In this document: positions 41,591-50,664 of the stretch, piece after piece
How the letters are laid out: each line of letters begins with the position of its first letter
Numbering within the stretch: the stretch's first letter is position 1
Assembly (NCBI GenBank): GCA_029959555.1
Contig: JASCPI010000027.1
Coordinates: forward strand, 1-64,000
Source of the DNA: Lysobacteraceae bacterium PS02065
Lineage (GTDB): Bacteria; Pseudomonadota; Gammaproteobacteria; Xanthomonadales; Rhodanobacteraceae
Direction: 5' to 3'
Length of the DNA stretch: 64,000 nucleotides
The notes under the pieces: model-generated
Database searches by the model: none
What the model saw: the letters and a program-made list of their open reading frames with translations, nothing else
Told to the model about the DNA's origin: nothing
Position numbers and translations under genes: made by a program

Positions 41591-42418
41591 TCACCAGCGG
41601 CGCGGCGGATCCGGCACGAAGCGGTTCGGGAACGGATCGGGCTCGACGTGGCGCGCGATCGGCTGGCGCGGAATGATGCCGCGTGCGATCAGGTTCGGGC
41701 GGCTGTCGTACCAGATCGCGACCTGCTCGGCCGGGCGGCTGCTCGCACGCTCGAACGTCGTCGTACCGACCTGCGACCACTCGCGTTCGCCATGACCGGT
41801 GCCGAGGCGCGGCGCTTCGGCGCGCTTGGCCATCGCGTCGTTCGACGAGCGTTCGGCCTCGGCCGGCGCCGCCTTCGATTCCCCCATGCCCTGGGCCGAG
41901 CGCGAGGCCTGCGGGGTGCTCGCCGGAGCCGGCGGCGGCGCGGCGGCATCGGCGATCGCCTGGCGCTCGCGGCGTGTCGGCACGCGTTCGGTGAACACGG
42001 CCACGCCGATCACGCCGACGTTGTCGGGACGGCCCGTCTGCGCGGCGTAGCTGTCGGGCAGCGCGGTGAAGTTGAACTGCGCGACCTCGTCGAGCGACTT
42101 GCGCCAGCCGTTGATCGTGGTCGTCTCCCAGGCGTCGAGCACGTAACCGTTCTGCGACGGGCCGGCCGTCTCGCCGCTGACCGCGTTGACACCGTCGACC
42201 GACAGCACCGCGAGGATGCGGCCGCCGCTGCGGTTGCTCATGCGCACGGCGTAGCGATGGCCCGGCTTGCCGGCGATGTAGAGCTTGCCGTTCTTCATGT
42301 AGGTCGGCAGCGTCGTGCCCGTGTCGCGGTCGACGACGGACAGGTCGACGAGGTTGCCGGCGAACGCGGGCAGGCTCGTCGAGAGGGCGATCAGGGAAGC
42401 GCAGAGCAGGGCACGCAT
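41591..42418 (-). CDS. Secreted protein of unknown function
   Basis: A 275-residue protein with a signal peptide (LLCASLIALSTSLPAFAG). Residues about 20-150 are a beta-rich domain with NRSGGRILAVLSVDGVNAVSG, GYVLDAWETTTINGWRKS and FNFTALPDSYA, which I have seen as a conserved uncharacterised domain. An Ala/Pro/Ser-rich linker follows and then a short tail with FERASSRPAEQVAIWYDSRPNLIARG. An ideal GGAGGTGA precedes the ATG at 42418. It is probably periplasmic. Divergent from trpS. Confidence 0.75.
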   Translation of the reverse strand: MRALLCASLIALSTSLPAFAGNLVDLSVVDRDTGTTLPTYMKNGKLYIAGKPGHRYAVRMSNRSGGRILAVLSVDGVNAVSGETAGPSQNGYVLDAWETTTINGWRKSLDEVAQFNFTALPDSYAAQTGRPDNVGVIGVAVFTERVPTRRERQAIADAAAPPPAPASTPQASRSAQGMGESKAAPAEAERSSNDAMAKRAEAPRLGTGHGEREWSQVGTTTFERASSRPAEQVAIWYDSRPNLIARGIIPRQPIARHVEPDPFPNRFVPDPPRRW

Positions 42419-42605
42419 GGGTCACCTCCGGTTGTGTGGGAGATTCAACGCGGCGCCCCGCGCGGCGGGGTTGGCGGGGCAGCACCGCCGCGGAAGCGTT
42501 CAGCCGGCAGTCGGTCTCCTGCGCCGCCCGTGCGCGCCGGATCTGATCGTCGGAGCGCGCACGCGGATCGCTTAGACTGCGCGATCCCTGCGTCACCGAA
42601 CCGCC

Positions 42606-43955
42606 ATGACCACGACCATCCGCACCCTGACCGGCATCACGACCACCGGCACGCCGCACCTCGGCAACTACGTCGGCGCGATCCGCCCGGCGATCGTCGC
42701 GAGCCGCCGCGCCGACGTCGAGTCGTTCTACTTCCTCGCCGACTACCACGCGCTGATCAAGTGCGAGGATCCGCGCCGCATCGCGCAGTCGCGCCTCGAG
42801 ATCGCGGCGACGTGGCTCGCGCTCGGCCTCGACACGGACCGCGCGTTCTTCTACCGCCAGTCCGACATCACCGAGATCCCCGAGCTGACCTGGCTGCTGA
42901 CCTGCGTGACCTCGAAGGGCCTGCTCAACCGTGCGCATGCGTACAAGGCCGCGGTCGACCGCAACACGATGCAGGAAGAGGTCGATCCCGACGCCGGCAT
43001 CACCGCGGGCCTCTTCATGTACCCGGTGCTCATGGCCGCGGACATCCTCGTGTTCAACGCGCACCGCGTGCCGGTCGGGCGTGACCAGATCCAGCACATC
43101 GAGATGGCGCGCGACATCGCGCAGCGCTTCAACCATCTGTACGGCGACGCCTACCGTCGCGTCACGGGCGGCGACGGCGTGCCGTTCGTGCTGCCCGAAG
43201 TCGTCATCGAGGAGAATGTGGCGACGCTGCCCGGCCTCGACGGCCGCAAGATGTCCAAGAGCTACAACAACACGATCCCGCTGTGGCTGCCCGCGGCCGA
43301 CCTGCGCAAGGCGATCCTCGGCATCGTGACCGACTCGCGCGCACCGGGCGAGGCCAAGGAGACGGAAGGCTCGAACGTGTTCGCGCTGTACCAGGCGTTC
43401 GCGACGGCCGAGGAGACCGCCGCGATGCGCGAGGCCTTCGCGGCCGGCATCGGCTGGGGCGACGCCAAGCAGAAGCTGTTCGAGCGCATCGATGCCGAGC
43501 TCGCCGAGCCGCGTGTGCGCTACGACGCGCTCATGGCGCGTCCGGATGACATCGAGCAGCACCTGCTCGCCGGTGCGCGCAAGGCACGCGAGCGCAGCGC
43601 GCCGTTCGTCGCCGCGCTGCGCGAGGCGGTCGGCCTCGGCGGCATCGTCCCGGTGACCGCTGCGAAGGCGACCGCCACCGCAGCCAGACCCGTATTCAAG
43701 AACTACCGCGAAGAAGACGGCCTGTTCTACGTCAAGCTCGTCGCCGGCGACGGCACGGTGCTGCTGCAGAGCGCCGGTTTCGCCTCGCCGAAGGACAGCG
43801 GCCGCCTCGTCGCGGCGCTCATCGATTCCGATGGTGCGTTCGAGTCCGTGATCGCCGCCGCCGGCGCGACCGTGGTGGCCGGCGATGCGGAAGCGCTGCG
43901 CAACGCGCTGGCCATCCTCAAGGCCGACAAGGACGCGAAGAAGGACAAGCCCTGA
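42606..43955 (+). CDS. trpS: Tryptophanyl-tRNA synthetase with C-terminal extension
   Basis: A 449-residue class I synthetase that charges tRNA-Trp. The HIGH-type motif is TPHLGN (16-21) and the KMSKS motif is exact at 215-219. The core ends near 346, the usual length. Residues 347-449 are an addition: an Ala-rich linker and a domain with FKNYREEDGLFYVKLVAGDG then LLQSAGF, resembling the YegP/DUF1508 fold, then a charged tail. Similar long TrpS proteins exist in Xanthomonadales. A TAGACT box at 42573-42578 may be the -10. It is coupled to the next gene by a 1-base overlap. Confidence 0.95.
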   Translation: MTTTIRTLTGITTTGTPHLGNYVGAIRPAIVASRRADVESFYFLADYHALIKCEDPRRIAQSRLEIAATWLALGLDTDRAFFYRQSDITEIPELTWLLTCVTSKGLLNRAHAYKAAVDRNTMQEEVDPDAGITAGLFMYPVLMAADILVFNAHRVPVGRDQIQHIEMARDIAQRFNHLYGDAYRRVTGGDGVPFVLPEVVIEENVATLPGLDGRKMSKSYNNTIPLWLPAADLRKAILGIVTDSRAPGEAKETEGSNVFALYQAFATAEETAAMREAFAAGIGWGDAKQKLFERIDAELAEPRVRYDALMARPDDIEQHLLAGARKARERSAPFVAALREAVGLGGIVPVTAAKATATAARPVFKNYREEDGLFYVKLVAGDGTVLLQSAGFASPKDSGRLVAALIDSDGAFESVIAAAGATVVAGDAEALRNALAILKADKDAKKDKP

Positions 43956-44257
43956 TGCGCTGGCTCGCGCTGCTGCTGTTCGCGCCGTGGTTCGCGATCC
44001 TCGTGTGGGCGTATTGGGCGTTCCCGAAGTCGCTGCCGCGCACGCTCTCGCGGCGCGCGTTCGACCTCGCCGCGATCGCGGTCGCCGTCGGCATCTCGGC
44101 ATGGGCGATGATCGCGTCGTACGAAGCCAACGCGGACATCGGCGGCTCGATCTGGAAGCAGGTCGCCGCGTCGAGCTTCATCTACGGTGCGTTCCTCGGC
44201 GTGCTCCTGCTCGCCGTGGTCGTGCGCGCGCTGGCGTGGCGGCGACGCACGCCGTGA
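43955..44257 (+). CDS. Small three-helix membrane protein
   Basis: A 100-residue protein with three hydrophobic segments: residues 3-24, 38-57 and 73-94. The ATG overlaps the trpS stop (TGATG), so it is co-translated. No conserved family is recognised. It is rich in Trp near the membrane edges, typical of inner-membrane proteins. Confidence 0.65.
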   Translation: MRWLALLLFAPWFAILVWAYWAFPKSLPRTLSRRAFDLAAIAVAVGISAWAMIASYEANADIGGSIWKQVAASSFIYGAFLGVLLLAVVVRALAWRRRTP

Positions 44258-44305
44258 TGCGCGGCGCGGCGCATCGGCGACCTCGCGGCACGATCACGCG
44301 CTGAC

Positions 44306-45373
44306 ATGGCCGCCGCGCGCCTCGCCTCGGTCGATGCGATGCGCGGCATCACGGTCGCGGGGATGCTGCTCGTCAACAACCCGGGCGACTGGTCGCACGT
44401 GTACGCCCCGCTGCGCCACGCCGACTGGCACGGTTGCACGCCGACCGACCTGATCTTCCCGTTCTTCCTGTTCGTGGTCGGCGTGTCGATCGCGCTCACA
44501 CTCGGCCCGCGCATCGAAGGCGGTGGCGATCGTGCAGCGTTGTCGCGTGGCGTGCTCGTGCGCGCGGCGCGCCTCGTCGCGCTCGGCCTCGGACTGCACC
44601 TTGCGGCGTGGTGGCTGCTCGGTGGTGAGCACTACCGCCCCTGGGGCGTGCTGCAGCGCATCGGCCTGTGCTTCGCCGCCGCCGGCCTGCTCGCGATCCA
44701 TGTACGTGCGGTGGGGCAGTGGATCGTCGTCGCGGCGCTGCTCGGCGCAGCCTGGGCGCTGCTCGCCGCAGGCGGCAGCTACGAGCCTTGGGAGAATGTC
44801 GCGAGCCGCCTCGATACCGCCTTGTTCGCGCCGTGGCTGTACCAGATCGATCCCGTGACCGGGCGCGGCCATGATCCCGAAGGCCTGCTGTCGACGCTGC
44901 CGGCGATCGCAACGACCCTGCTCGGCGTGCGTGCCGGCGAAACGCTGCGGCGTGGCCGCGTCGGCGCGATCGTGGCCGGCGCGCTGATCGCGCTGGCGCT
45001 CGGGGCTGCATGGTCGCTCGTGCTGCCGATCAACAAGGCCTTGTGGACGCCGTCCTACGTGGCCTGGACGGCCGGCTGGGCCGGTCTCGCGCTCGCCGCA
45101 ACGCACGCGCTCGTCGACCGCCTCGGCGTGCCGGCGTGGGGCCGCGCCTTCGGGGTCAACGCGATCGCGGCCTATGTCGGCTCGGCGCTGATGGTGTACG
45201 TCCTCGCTGCGGCCGGCCTCTGGTCGGTGCTGTACGAGACCGGATTCGCGGGCTGGATGACGCCCCGGTTCGGCCCGACCCTGCCGTCGCTCGCGTTCGC
45301 GCTCGCGTTCGTCGCGTTCTGGTGGGGTGTCGTGCACATCATGGACCGCCGCGGCTGGCAACTGCGTGTCTGA
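44306..45373 (+). CDS. NagX-like heparan-alpha-glucosaminide acetyltransferase family protein
   Basis: A 355-residue membrane protein with about ten transmembrane segments. The N-terminus has RLASVDAMRGITVAGMLLVNNPG and later PTDLIFPFFLFVVGVSIAL, the signature of the COG4299 (NagX/HGSNAT-like) family. HYRPWGVLQRIGLCF is the middle conserved motif. NagX proteins are linked with N-acetylglucosamine use and may acetylate sugars across the membrane. No chitin or NAG gene is seen nearby, so the pathway here is open. The start at 44306 has a poor ribosome binding site. Confidence 0.85.
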   Translation: MAAARLASVDAMRGITVAGMLLVNNPGDWSHVYAPLRHADWHGCTPTDLIFPFFLFVVGVSIALTLGPRIEGGGDRAALSRGVLVRAARLVALGLGLHLAAWWLLGGEHYRPWGVLQRIGLCFAAAGLLAIHVRAVGQWIVVAALLGAAWALLAAGGSYEPWENVASRLDTALFAPWLYQIDPVTGRGHDPEGLLSTLPAIATTLLGVRAGETLRRGRVGAIVAGALIALALGAAWSLVLPINKALWTPSYVAWTAGWAGLALAATHALVDRLGVPAWGRAFGVNAIAAYVGSALMVYVLAAAGLWSVLYETGFAGWMTPRFGPTLPSLAFALAFVAFWWGVVHIMDRRGWQLRV

Positions 45374-45735
45374 GGCCCGGCGCCGGGCCGCCTGCTCACG
45401 TGCGCAGGTTGGTGGCGACGGCCGTCTTCCCGCTCGTTCCCTCACAGCGGCGTAACCCGCGGGATCGCGGGGCGATCGATGCAGGTCGCACGGCCGTTGT
45501 CACGAAAACGCACGCCGCGGGGCCTCGGACCGGCTGCATCAGAGGGCATGCCAACGCCCTGCGTCGCGCCGCCCGCCCGTCCCGCGGTGCCCGGAATGGC
45601 GGCCCGACGCCATTCCTTCCGCATCCGGCGACGAGGAACAGGGGCTTCGGCCCGCTTCGTTAAAGCTCGTTAAAGATCGTGACGTTGGCGCGGTAAATGC
45701 TTGGGCCGGGGTAGTCTGCCAAGGCACCTCAAGCG
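45374..45735. other. Intergenic region before the Hpt-receiver gene
   Basis: A 362-base gap. It begins with a 16-base palindrome (GGCCCGGC|GCCGGGCC) at 45374-45389 that may end the NagX-like transcript. The middle shows nothing I can name. The end holds the direct repeat listed separately and TAGTCT at 45712-45717 as a possible -10. Confidence 0.45.
45656..45675 (+). promoter_or_regulatory. Two 10-bp direct repeats, possible regulator site
   Basis: TTCGTTAAAG and CTCGTTAAAG follow head to tail, with ATCGTGACG starting a weaker third unit. A 10-base period puts the units on one face of the helix, as for response-regulator sites. They end 60 bases before the first candidate start codon of the Hpt-receiver gene, in the position expected for an activator. 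Confidence 0.4.
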
Positions 45736-46497
45736 ATGTACGCCGCGTCACTGATGAGTGATTCCGATTACCGTTTCGACTTGCTGCGCGAGCGTTATCG
45801 CGCGTCGCTCTCGACCAAACGCACTGCCCTCCAGGCGGCCTGGCGCCGCGTCGTGGCCGATCCCGCCGACGCGACCAGCGAGGCTGAGCTGCGCTCGCTC
45901 GTGCACCGGCTCGCCGGTTCGGCTGCCGCCTACGGCTACGAGGCGCTCGGCGAGGCCGCCACCGCGCTCAACGCGCACCTGCTCGACCGCCGCCGCACAC
46001 TCGCCCAGATCCTCGTGATGCCCGTGGTCGAGCGGCTCATGCCGCGCGTGCTCGCTGCGATGGACGCCGTGTCCGCCGGGGAGGTGCGTCACGGTGGCGC
46101 GTTGCGCGGCGAGGACGCCGGCCTGCGCGTGATCCTGTGCGAGGACGATGCCGACCAGGCGACCGTCATCGCGGCAGCGCTGCGTGAGGCGGGTTGCGAG
46201 GTCGTGACGGCCGCGCACCGCGATCTCCTCTGGGAGCGCATCACGACGTGGCCGTGCGATGCGGTGATCACCGACTACTGGCTCGAGGAAGAGACCGCGC
46301 TCGGCATCGTGCGCGTGATCCGTGACGAGCCGAGCTTCGCGTCGGTGGCGATCCTGTGCTTCACGGTCGAGCGCGATGTGGCGCGTCACGACGAGATCCT
46401 GGCCTGCGGCTGCGACGTCGTACTGCTCAAGAACGAACCGATGGGACGCCTCATCGAGGAACTGCATCGCCGGGTCGTCGCACGCCGCGCAGGCTGA
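45736..46497 (+). CDS. Hpt domain fused to a response regulator receiver
   Basis: A 253-residue signalling protein. Residues about 20-110 form an Hpt bundle with phosphoryl-accepting His57 in LVHRLAGSAAAYG. Residues 130-250 are a receiver domain with acidic pocket CEDD (135-138), phosphorylatable Asp180 in VITDYW and a Lys in VVLLKNEP. There is no kinase or output domain, so it acts as a phosphorelay intermediate or regulates by binding. ATG at 45754 is an alternative start. The partner kinase is not in the window. It sits before arginase without a clear link. Confidence 0.85.
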   Translation: MYAASLMSDSDYRFDLLRERYRASLSTKRTALQAAWRRVVADPADATSEAELRSLVHRLAGSAAAYGYEALGEAATALNAHLLDRRRTLAQILVMPVVERLMPRVLAAMDAVSAGEVRHGGALRGEDAGLRVILCEDDADQATVIAAALREAGCEVVTAAHRDLLWERITTWPCDAVITDYWLEEETALGIVRVIRDEPSFASVAILCFTVERDVARHDEILACGCDVVLLKNEPMGRLIEELHRRVVARRAG

Positions 46498-46512
46498 ACG
46501 CGCCGCAGCGTG

Positions 46513-46543
46513 TTGGCCGCGTGCTGCCGGCATCGACTATCCT
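46513..46543 (+). promoter_or_regulatory. Possible sigma-70 promoter for arginase
   Basis: TTGGCC and TATCCT are 19 bases apart and end 32 bases before the arginase start codon. The spacing is one to two bases longer than ideal. Confidence 0.35.
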
Positions 46544-46574
46544 GCCGGCCTTTTCCGGCACGGCGGATACCCCC

Positions 46575-47495
46575 ATGCAGCGTTTCCCCCCGATTTCCCT
46601 GATCGGTGCCCCGACCGACATCGGCGCCGGCCATCGCGGCGCCTCGATGGGGCCCGAGGCCCTGCGCGTCGCGGGCATCGAGCAGGCGCTCGTCGCGCGC
46701 GGTCTCGAGGTCGTCGATCGCGGCAACCTCGGTGGTCCGCTCAACCCCTGGTTGCCGCCGGATGCCGGCTATCGCCACCTCGTCGAAGTCGAGAAGTGGA
46801 ACCACCATGTGATGCAGGCGGTGCGCGCGGAACTGCGCCAGGACCGCCTGCCGATCCTGCTCGGCGGAGACCACTGCCTCGCGATCGGCTCGATCACGGC
46901 GGTCGCGCAGGTCTGCCGCGAGCGCGGCAAGAAGCTGCTCGTGCTGTGGCTCGATGCGCACGCGGACTTCAACACGAGCACGATCACGCCGTCGGGCAAC
47001 GTGCACGGCATGCCGGTGGCGTGCCTGTGCGGACTCGGCCCGCGCGAACTGACCGAGCTCGGCGGCAGCCGACCTGCGATCACGCCCGACAGGATCCGTC
47101 AGATCGGCATCCGCTCGGTCGACGAGGGCGAGCGTCGCCTCGTGCGCGAGCACGGCCTCGACATCTACGACATGCGCTACATCGACGAGATCGGCATGAA
47201 GCGCGTCATGGAGGAAGCGCTCGCCGACGTCGACGAGAACACCCACCTGCATGTGAGCTTCGACGTCGATTTCCTCGATCCCGGCATCGCGCCGGGTGTC
47301 GGCACGACGATCCCGGGTGGCCCGAACTACCGCGAGGCGCAGCTCTGCATGGAGATGATCGCCGACCGCAACGCGCTCGGTTCGCTCGACATCGTCGAGC
47401 TCAACCCGGCCTTCGACGAACACAACAAGACCGCCGTGCTCGCCGTCGATCTCGTCGAGAGCCTGTTCGGCAAGAGCACGCTGATGCGCGACTGA
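46575..47495 (+). CDS. rocF: Arginase
   Basis: A 306-residue ureohydrolase, converting arginine to ornithine and urea with two Mn(II) ions. Ligands are visible: His100 in GGDHCLAIGS, Asp127/His129/Asp131 in LDAHADFN, and the pair in SFDVDFLDP. GNVHGMP (141-147) is the arginase-specific loop, and the PGGPNYREA and ELNPAFDEHN motifs agree. Length fits arginase better than agmatinase. It starts at the ATG at 46575. No urease or transporter for arginine is adjacent. Confidence 0.93.
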   Translation: MQRFPPISLIGAPTDIGAGHRGASMGPEALRVAGIEQALVARGLEVVDRGNLGGPLNPWLPPDAGYRHLVEVEKWNHHVMQAVRAELRQDRLPILLGGDHCLAIGSITAVAQVCRERGKKLLVLWLDAHADFNTSTITPSGNVHGMPVACLCGLGPRELTELGGSRPAITPDRIRQIGIRSVDEGERRLVREHGLDIYDMRYIDEIGMKRVMEEALADVDENTHLHVSFDVDFLDPGIAPGVGTTIPGGPNYREAQLCMEMIADRNALGSLDIVELNPAFDEHNKTAVLAVDLVESLFGKSTLMRD

Positions 47496-47636
47496 CGCGC
47501 GCCGGCGCTTCCTGAACGGATGGCGCGCGTCGTCAACAACTGTGTCCAAGGTGCGCATTCTCCACATCGCCGCATGACAATCCGCGCCGGGTCGAAGGAA
47601 ACGGGAGCGGGCGTGGTCGTCCGTGGGAGTGAACCT

Positions 47637-49058
47637 GTGCACGCATCCACGGCGCGCGCGCCTTTCATGATCGCAGCGGGGCCGTCGAAGCGCTTCGCGT
47701 GGTTCGTCGCTGCGGCGTTGTACGCGACGGCGGCGGCGTTGTGGCTCGCCGAGCCCGAGCGCGCGGTGTTCGAACACGTCGTCGTGGTCGGTGCGGCCTG
47801 CCTGCTCGGCGTGGCGGCGCTCGCGTCGGTGATGCGTGGCCGCCGGCGCGAAGTGCCTGCGCCGGGCCCCGCGCCGGCCGACGATGCCGTCGTGTTGTTC
47901 CATGCGAGTCCCGTGCCGGCACTGCTGGTGGATGCATCGACCCTGCGCGTGATCGATGCCAACCACGCCGCGTCTGCGCTGTACGGCTTCCCGCGTGAAC
48001 AGGCCGTGCGTCTGGCGATGCGCGACCTGCTCGTGCACCCGAAAGACAGGCGCGAGGCGATCACGTTCGAGCCGCGCAGCGGCGTGCACGTGCACCGGCG
48101 CGCCGACGGCACGCCGATCGACGTCGAAACGAGCGTCGAGCGCACGACGTTCCGCGGCCGCGAGGTGTGGTTCGTCTCGGTGCGCGACGTCACGGCGAGG
48201 CTGCAGCTGCAGCGCGCGCTGGAGGCGAGCGAGCGCCGCTTCCGCGAGATGGTCGAGCTCAGCCTCGGCCTCATGTTCGTCCACGACGAACGCGGACGCA
48301 TCGTCATGGCCAACCAGGCGATGGCCCATGCGATCGGCTACGAGCCCCACGAACTCGAGGGTCGCGATCTCGCGGACCTGATCACCACGAGCGAACGCCC
48401 TTTCTACAAGCTCTACCTCGAGCGCGTGTTGACGGTCGGCCATGCGGCCGACAGCGGCACGCTGTTCCACCGCAACGGCGACGAACGCATCTGGGAGTAC
48501 CGCAACCAGTTGCACGTCGGCGCCGACGGCGCGCGCCACGTGCTGTGCTGCGCCATCGATGTGACCGAGCGGCGCAGCTACGAGCGCGAGCTCGCCGAAT
48601 CCAGCCGCACCGATCCGCTGACCGGCAGCCACAACCGCCGCCACCTGGCGAGGGTCTCGCGACTCGCCGGCGAGGAGGATCGCTGGGGTTGCATCGTCGT
48701 CGACGTCGACCACTTCAAGCATTACAACGACACCCACGGCCACAGCGTGGGCGACCGCATCCTCGTCGAGACCGTGCAGTTCCTGCGCGGCCTCGTGCGG
48801 GGGGAGGATGCGATCGTGCGCCTCGGCGGCGACGAGTTCCTGATCCTGCTCGCGCACTACGGACCGGACGATCTGGAGCCGTTCGTCGAACGCCTGCAGA
48901 CGACCACGCGCGCGAGTGCGCCGGTGCCGCTCTCGTTCGGATGGGCGAGCCGGCAGGATCGCGAGGTGCTCGAGCAGACGATCCATCGCGCCGACCAGAT
49001 GCTGATCCGGCGCCGTGCCACCACGCGCGGCCGGTCGCGGCCGCGTGATCTCTACTGA
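47637..49058 (+). CDS. Membrane PAS-PAS-GGDEF diguanylate cyclase
   Basis: A protein of about 473 residues with two N-terminal transmembrane segments, two PAS domains (ALLVDASTLRVIDANHAASALYGF and MFVHDERGRIVMANQAMAHAIGY) and a GGDEF domain. The active site is LGGDEF and the RGED five residues before it is an intact I-site for product inhibition, so it should make cyclic di-GMP with feedback control. The C-terminus is short of the usual length by some residues. I chose GTG at 47637 because GGGAG lies 7 bases upstream; an ATG at 47520 is also in frame but has no ribosome binding site. Confidence 0.88.
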   Translation: MHASTARAPFMIAAGPSKRFAWFVAAALYATAAALWLAEPERAVFEHVVVVGAACLLGVAALASVMRGRRREVPAPGPAPADDAVVLFHASPVPALLVDASTLRVIDANHAASALYGFPREQAVRLAMRDLLVHPKDRREAITFEPRSGVHVHRRADGTPIDVETSVERTTFRGREVWFVSVRDVTARLQLQRALEASERRFREMVELSLGLMFVHDERGRIVMANQAMAHAIGYEPHELEGRDLADLITTSERPFYKLYLERVLTVGHAADSGTLFHRNGDERIWEYRNQLHVGADGARHVLCCAIDVTERRSYERELAESSRTDPLTGSHNRRHLARVSRLAGEEDRWGCIVVDVDHFKHYNDTHGHSVGDRILVETVQFLRGLVRGEDAIVRLGGDEFLILLAHYGPDDLEPFVERLQTTTRASAPVPLSFGWASRQDREVLEQTIHRADQMLIRRRATTRGRSRPRDLY

Positions 49059-49080
49059 ATCGGGCGGACGGCCGCGGCGA

Positions 49081-50403
49081 TCACTGGAATCCGGTCGTGA
49101 AGATCGTCTCCGTCCGCAGGCAGGTCGGCGTGTTCGCGGCGACGCGCGCGAGCAGCTGGGTCACGTGTGTCGGGTGGAACTGCAGCACGTTCTGGCCGCA
49201 GTTGTTGGAGCCGATGTGGCAGTAGCTCATGAGGGTGCCACGCGGTGCGCCGGGCCCCGAGGAAGGGCAGCTCGTGGTACCGGAGAAACAGCCGCCTTCG
49301 CCGCTGTAGCACTGGTCGATCGTGCCCGAGGCAACGGGTGCCGTGCCGTTGCTCGCACTGCTGCAGTGGGTGTGCGAGGCACCGAAGTTGTGGCCGAGTT
49401 CGTGCGCGACGATGAACGCGCTCGAGGCGACCGGAATGTTCGATCCCGTGAAGATCTGGTTGACGCTGTAGCTGCCGCCGCTGCCCTGCGTGCGGCAGTA
49501 GGAATTGACCCAGGCGATGCCCGAGGCCGAGTTCGGACTCGGTGAGACGCCCGAGAGCAGCATCGCGAACGAGCGGCTCACGCTGCCGTAGTTGGCGGCC
49601 CAGTAGTTGCCGAACTCGTTGAGGTGCGCGCCCGATGCGGGCGAGCCGGTCTGCGAGTACGGATCGGAGCCGGTGCGCAGGATCGTCGTGCCCTGCACGA
49701 GGATCACGTTGAGATCGCGCCTGTAGATGACGTTCATTTCCGCGAAAAGGTCGGCGATCCACGCCGTCGCCTGTGTCGTGTTGCCGCTGAACCGGTTCGC
49801 CACGAACTGCGTGTCGGTATCGACCGCGACCGTGGCGAGCCGTGCCGGCGTGCTCGCCGCGGCCGTCGAAGGTGGCGTGGCGAGGTGGTCGAACGGCCCC
49901 GGCTCGCCATCCGGATGAGTGATCGAGTCGATGCCGTCGCCGAAATCGAGCTTGACGCCCCGCGGCAGCGCGTCTTCCGGCGTGAGCGCGCGCAGCTGCC
50001 AGCCCTGTGCCACGCGCTCGCCGCGCAGGACGAATCCGCCGGATGGGCCCGATCCCGAACCCGAGGGCGACTCCCGGAGTTCCGGGTCGAACGACAGCAC
50101 GATGCGCGAACCGTCCGCACCCTCGCCGTACAGGTGAACGCGCGTGCTGCGGGGCAGATCGCGCTCGCCGTCCGGCGTGATCTCGATGATGCGCGCGCCG
50201 GGTGCGTACACCTCGATGCGCTCGAACGCGACGCGCGTCGTCGCTGCCGGACCCGACGGGAACTCGGCGATGTCGAGCCGCGCACCGACCGGCGACGCCG
50301 CGAAGCGCTCCAGCGATGCCGACGTGACGGTGGCCGTGCCCGGTGCAGCCATCGATGCCGTCGAGGCGAGCGACAGCAGGCCTGCCATGATCCATCTGCA
50401 CAT
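49081..50403 (-). CDS. Secreted M12B/reprolysin-like zinc metalloprotease
   Basis: A 440-residue protein with a signal peptide ending ASMAAP, an N-terminal propeptide-like region, and a metzincin domain. HELGHNFGASH gives zinc ligands His334, His338 and His344 with Glu335, and GTLMSYCH holds the Met-turn. Many Cys near the active site suggest disulfides. It ends in TIFTTGFQ, a short motif like those in two other secreted proteins here. A GAGGTGGAT ribosome binding site precedes the ATG at 50403. It is convergent with the GGDEF gene (22 bases apart). Confidence 0.9.
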   Translation of the reverse strand: MCRWIMAGLLSLASTASMAAPGTATVTSASLERFAASPVGARLDIAEFPSGPAATTRVAFERIEVYAPGARIIEITPDGERDLPRSTRVHLYGEGADGSRIVLSFDPELRESPSGSGSGPSGGFVLRGERVAQGWQLRALTPEDALPRGVKLDFGDGIDSITHPDGEPGPFDHLATPPSTAAASTPARLATVAVDTDTQFVANRFSGNTTQATAWIADLFAEMNVIYRRDLNVILVQGTTILRTGSDPYSQTGSPASGAHLNEFGNYWAANYGSVSRSFAMLLSGVSPSPNSASGIAWVNSYCRTQGSGGSYSVNQIFTGSNIPVASSAFIVAHELGHNFGASHTHCSSASNGTAPVASGTIDQCYSGEGGCFSGTTSCPSSGPGAPRGTLMSYCHIGSNNCGQNVLQFHPTHVTQLLARVAANTPTCLRTETIFTTGFQ

Positions 50404-50664
50404 GATCCACCTCGCTCACGACACCTGCCGGGATCGGCAGGCTGGACGATCGCACGCTGCCGTACCGCGCGGCGTGTCACGGAAGCGCTTCCCGTGGGCT
50501 GATTCGCGATATGGGTCGGCCGCGGTTCAGGCGGTCGCGTGCCGTGCCTACCCGCCTTCCGACGGCGGCTCATCCCGGCCGGGTGCCGTGGCATTGTGGT
50601 TCGCGACACCGCAGCGCGTAATCGTGAAGAGCCCGCGTATCGCCGGGCAAGGGAGTGCCTGGCC

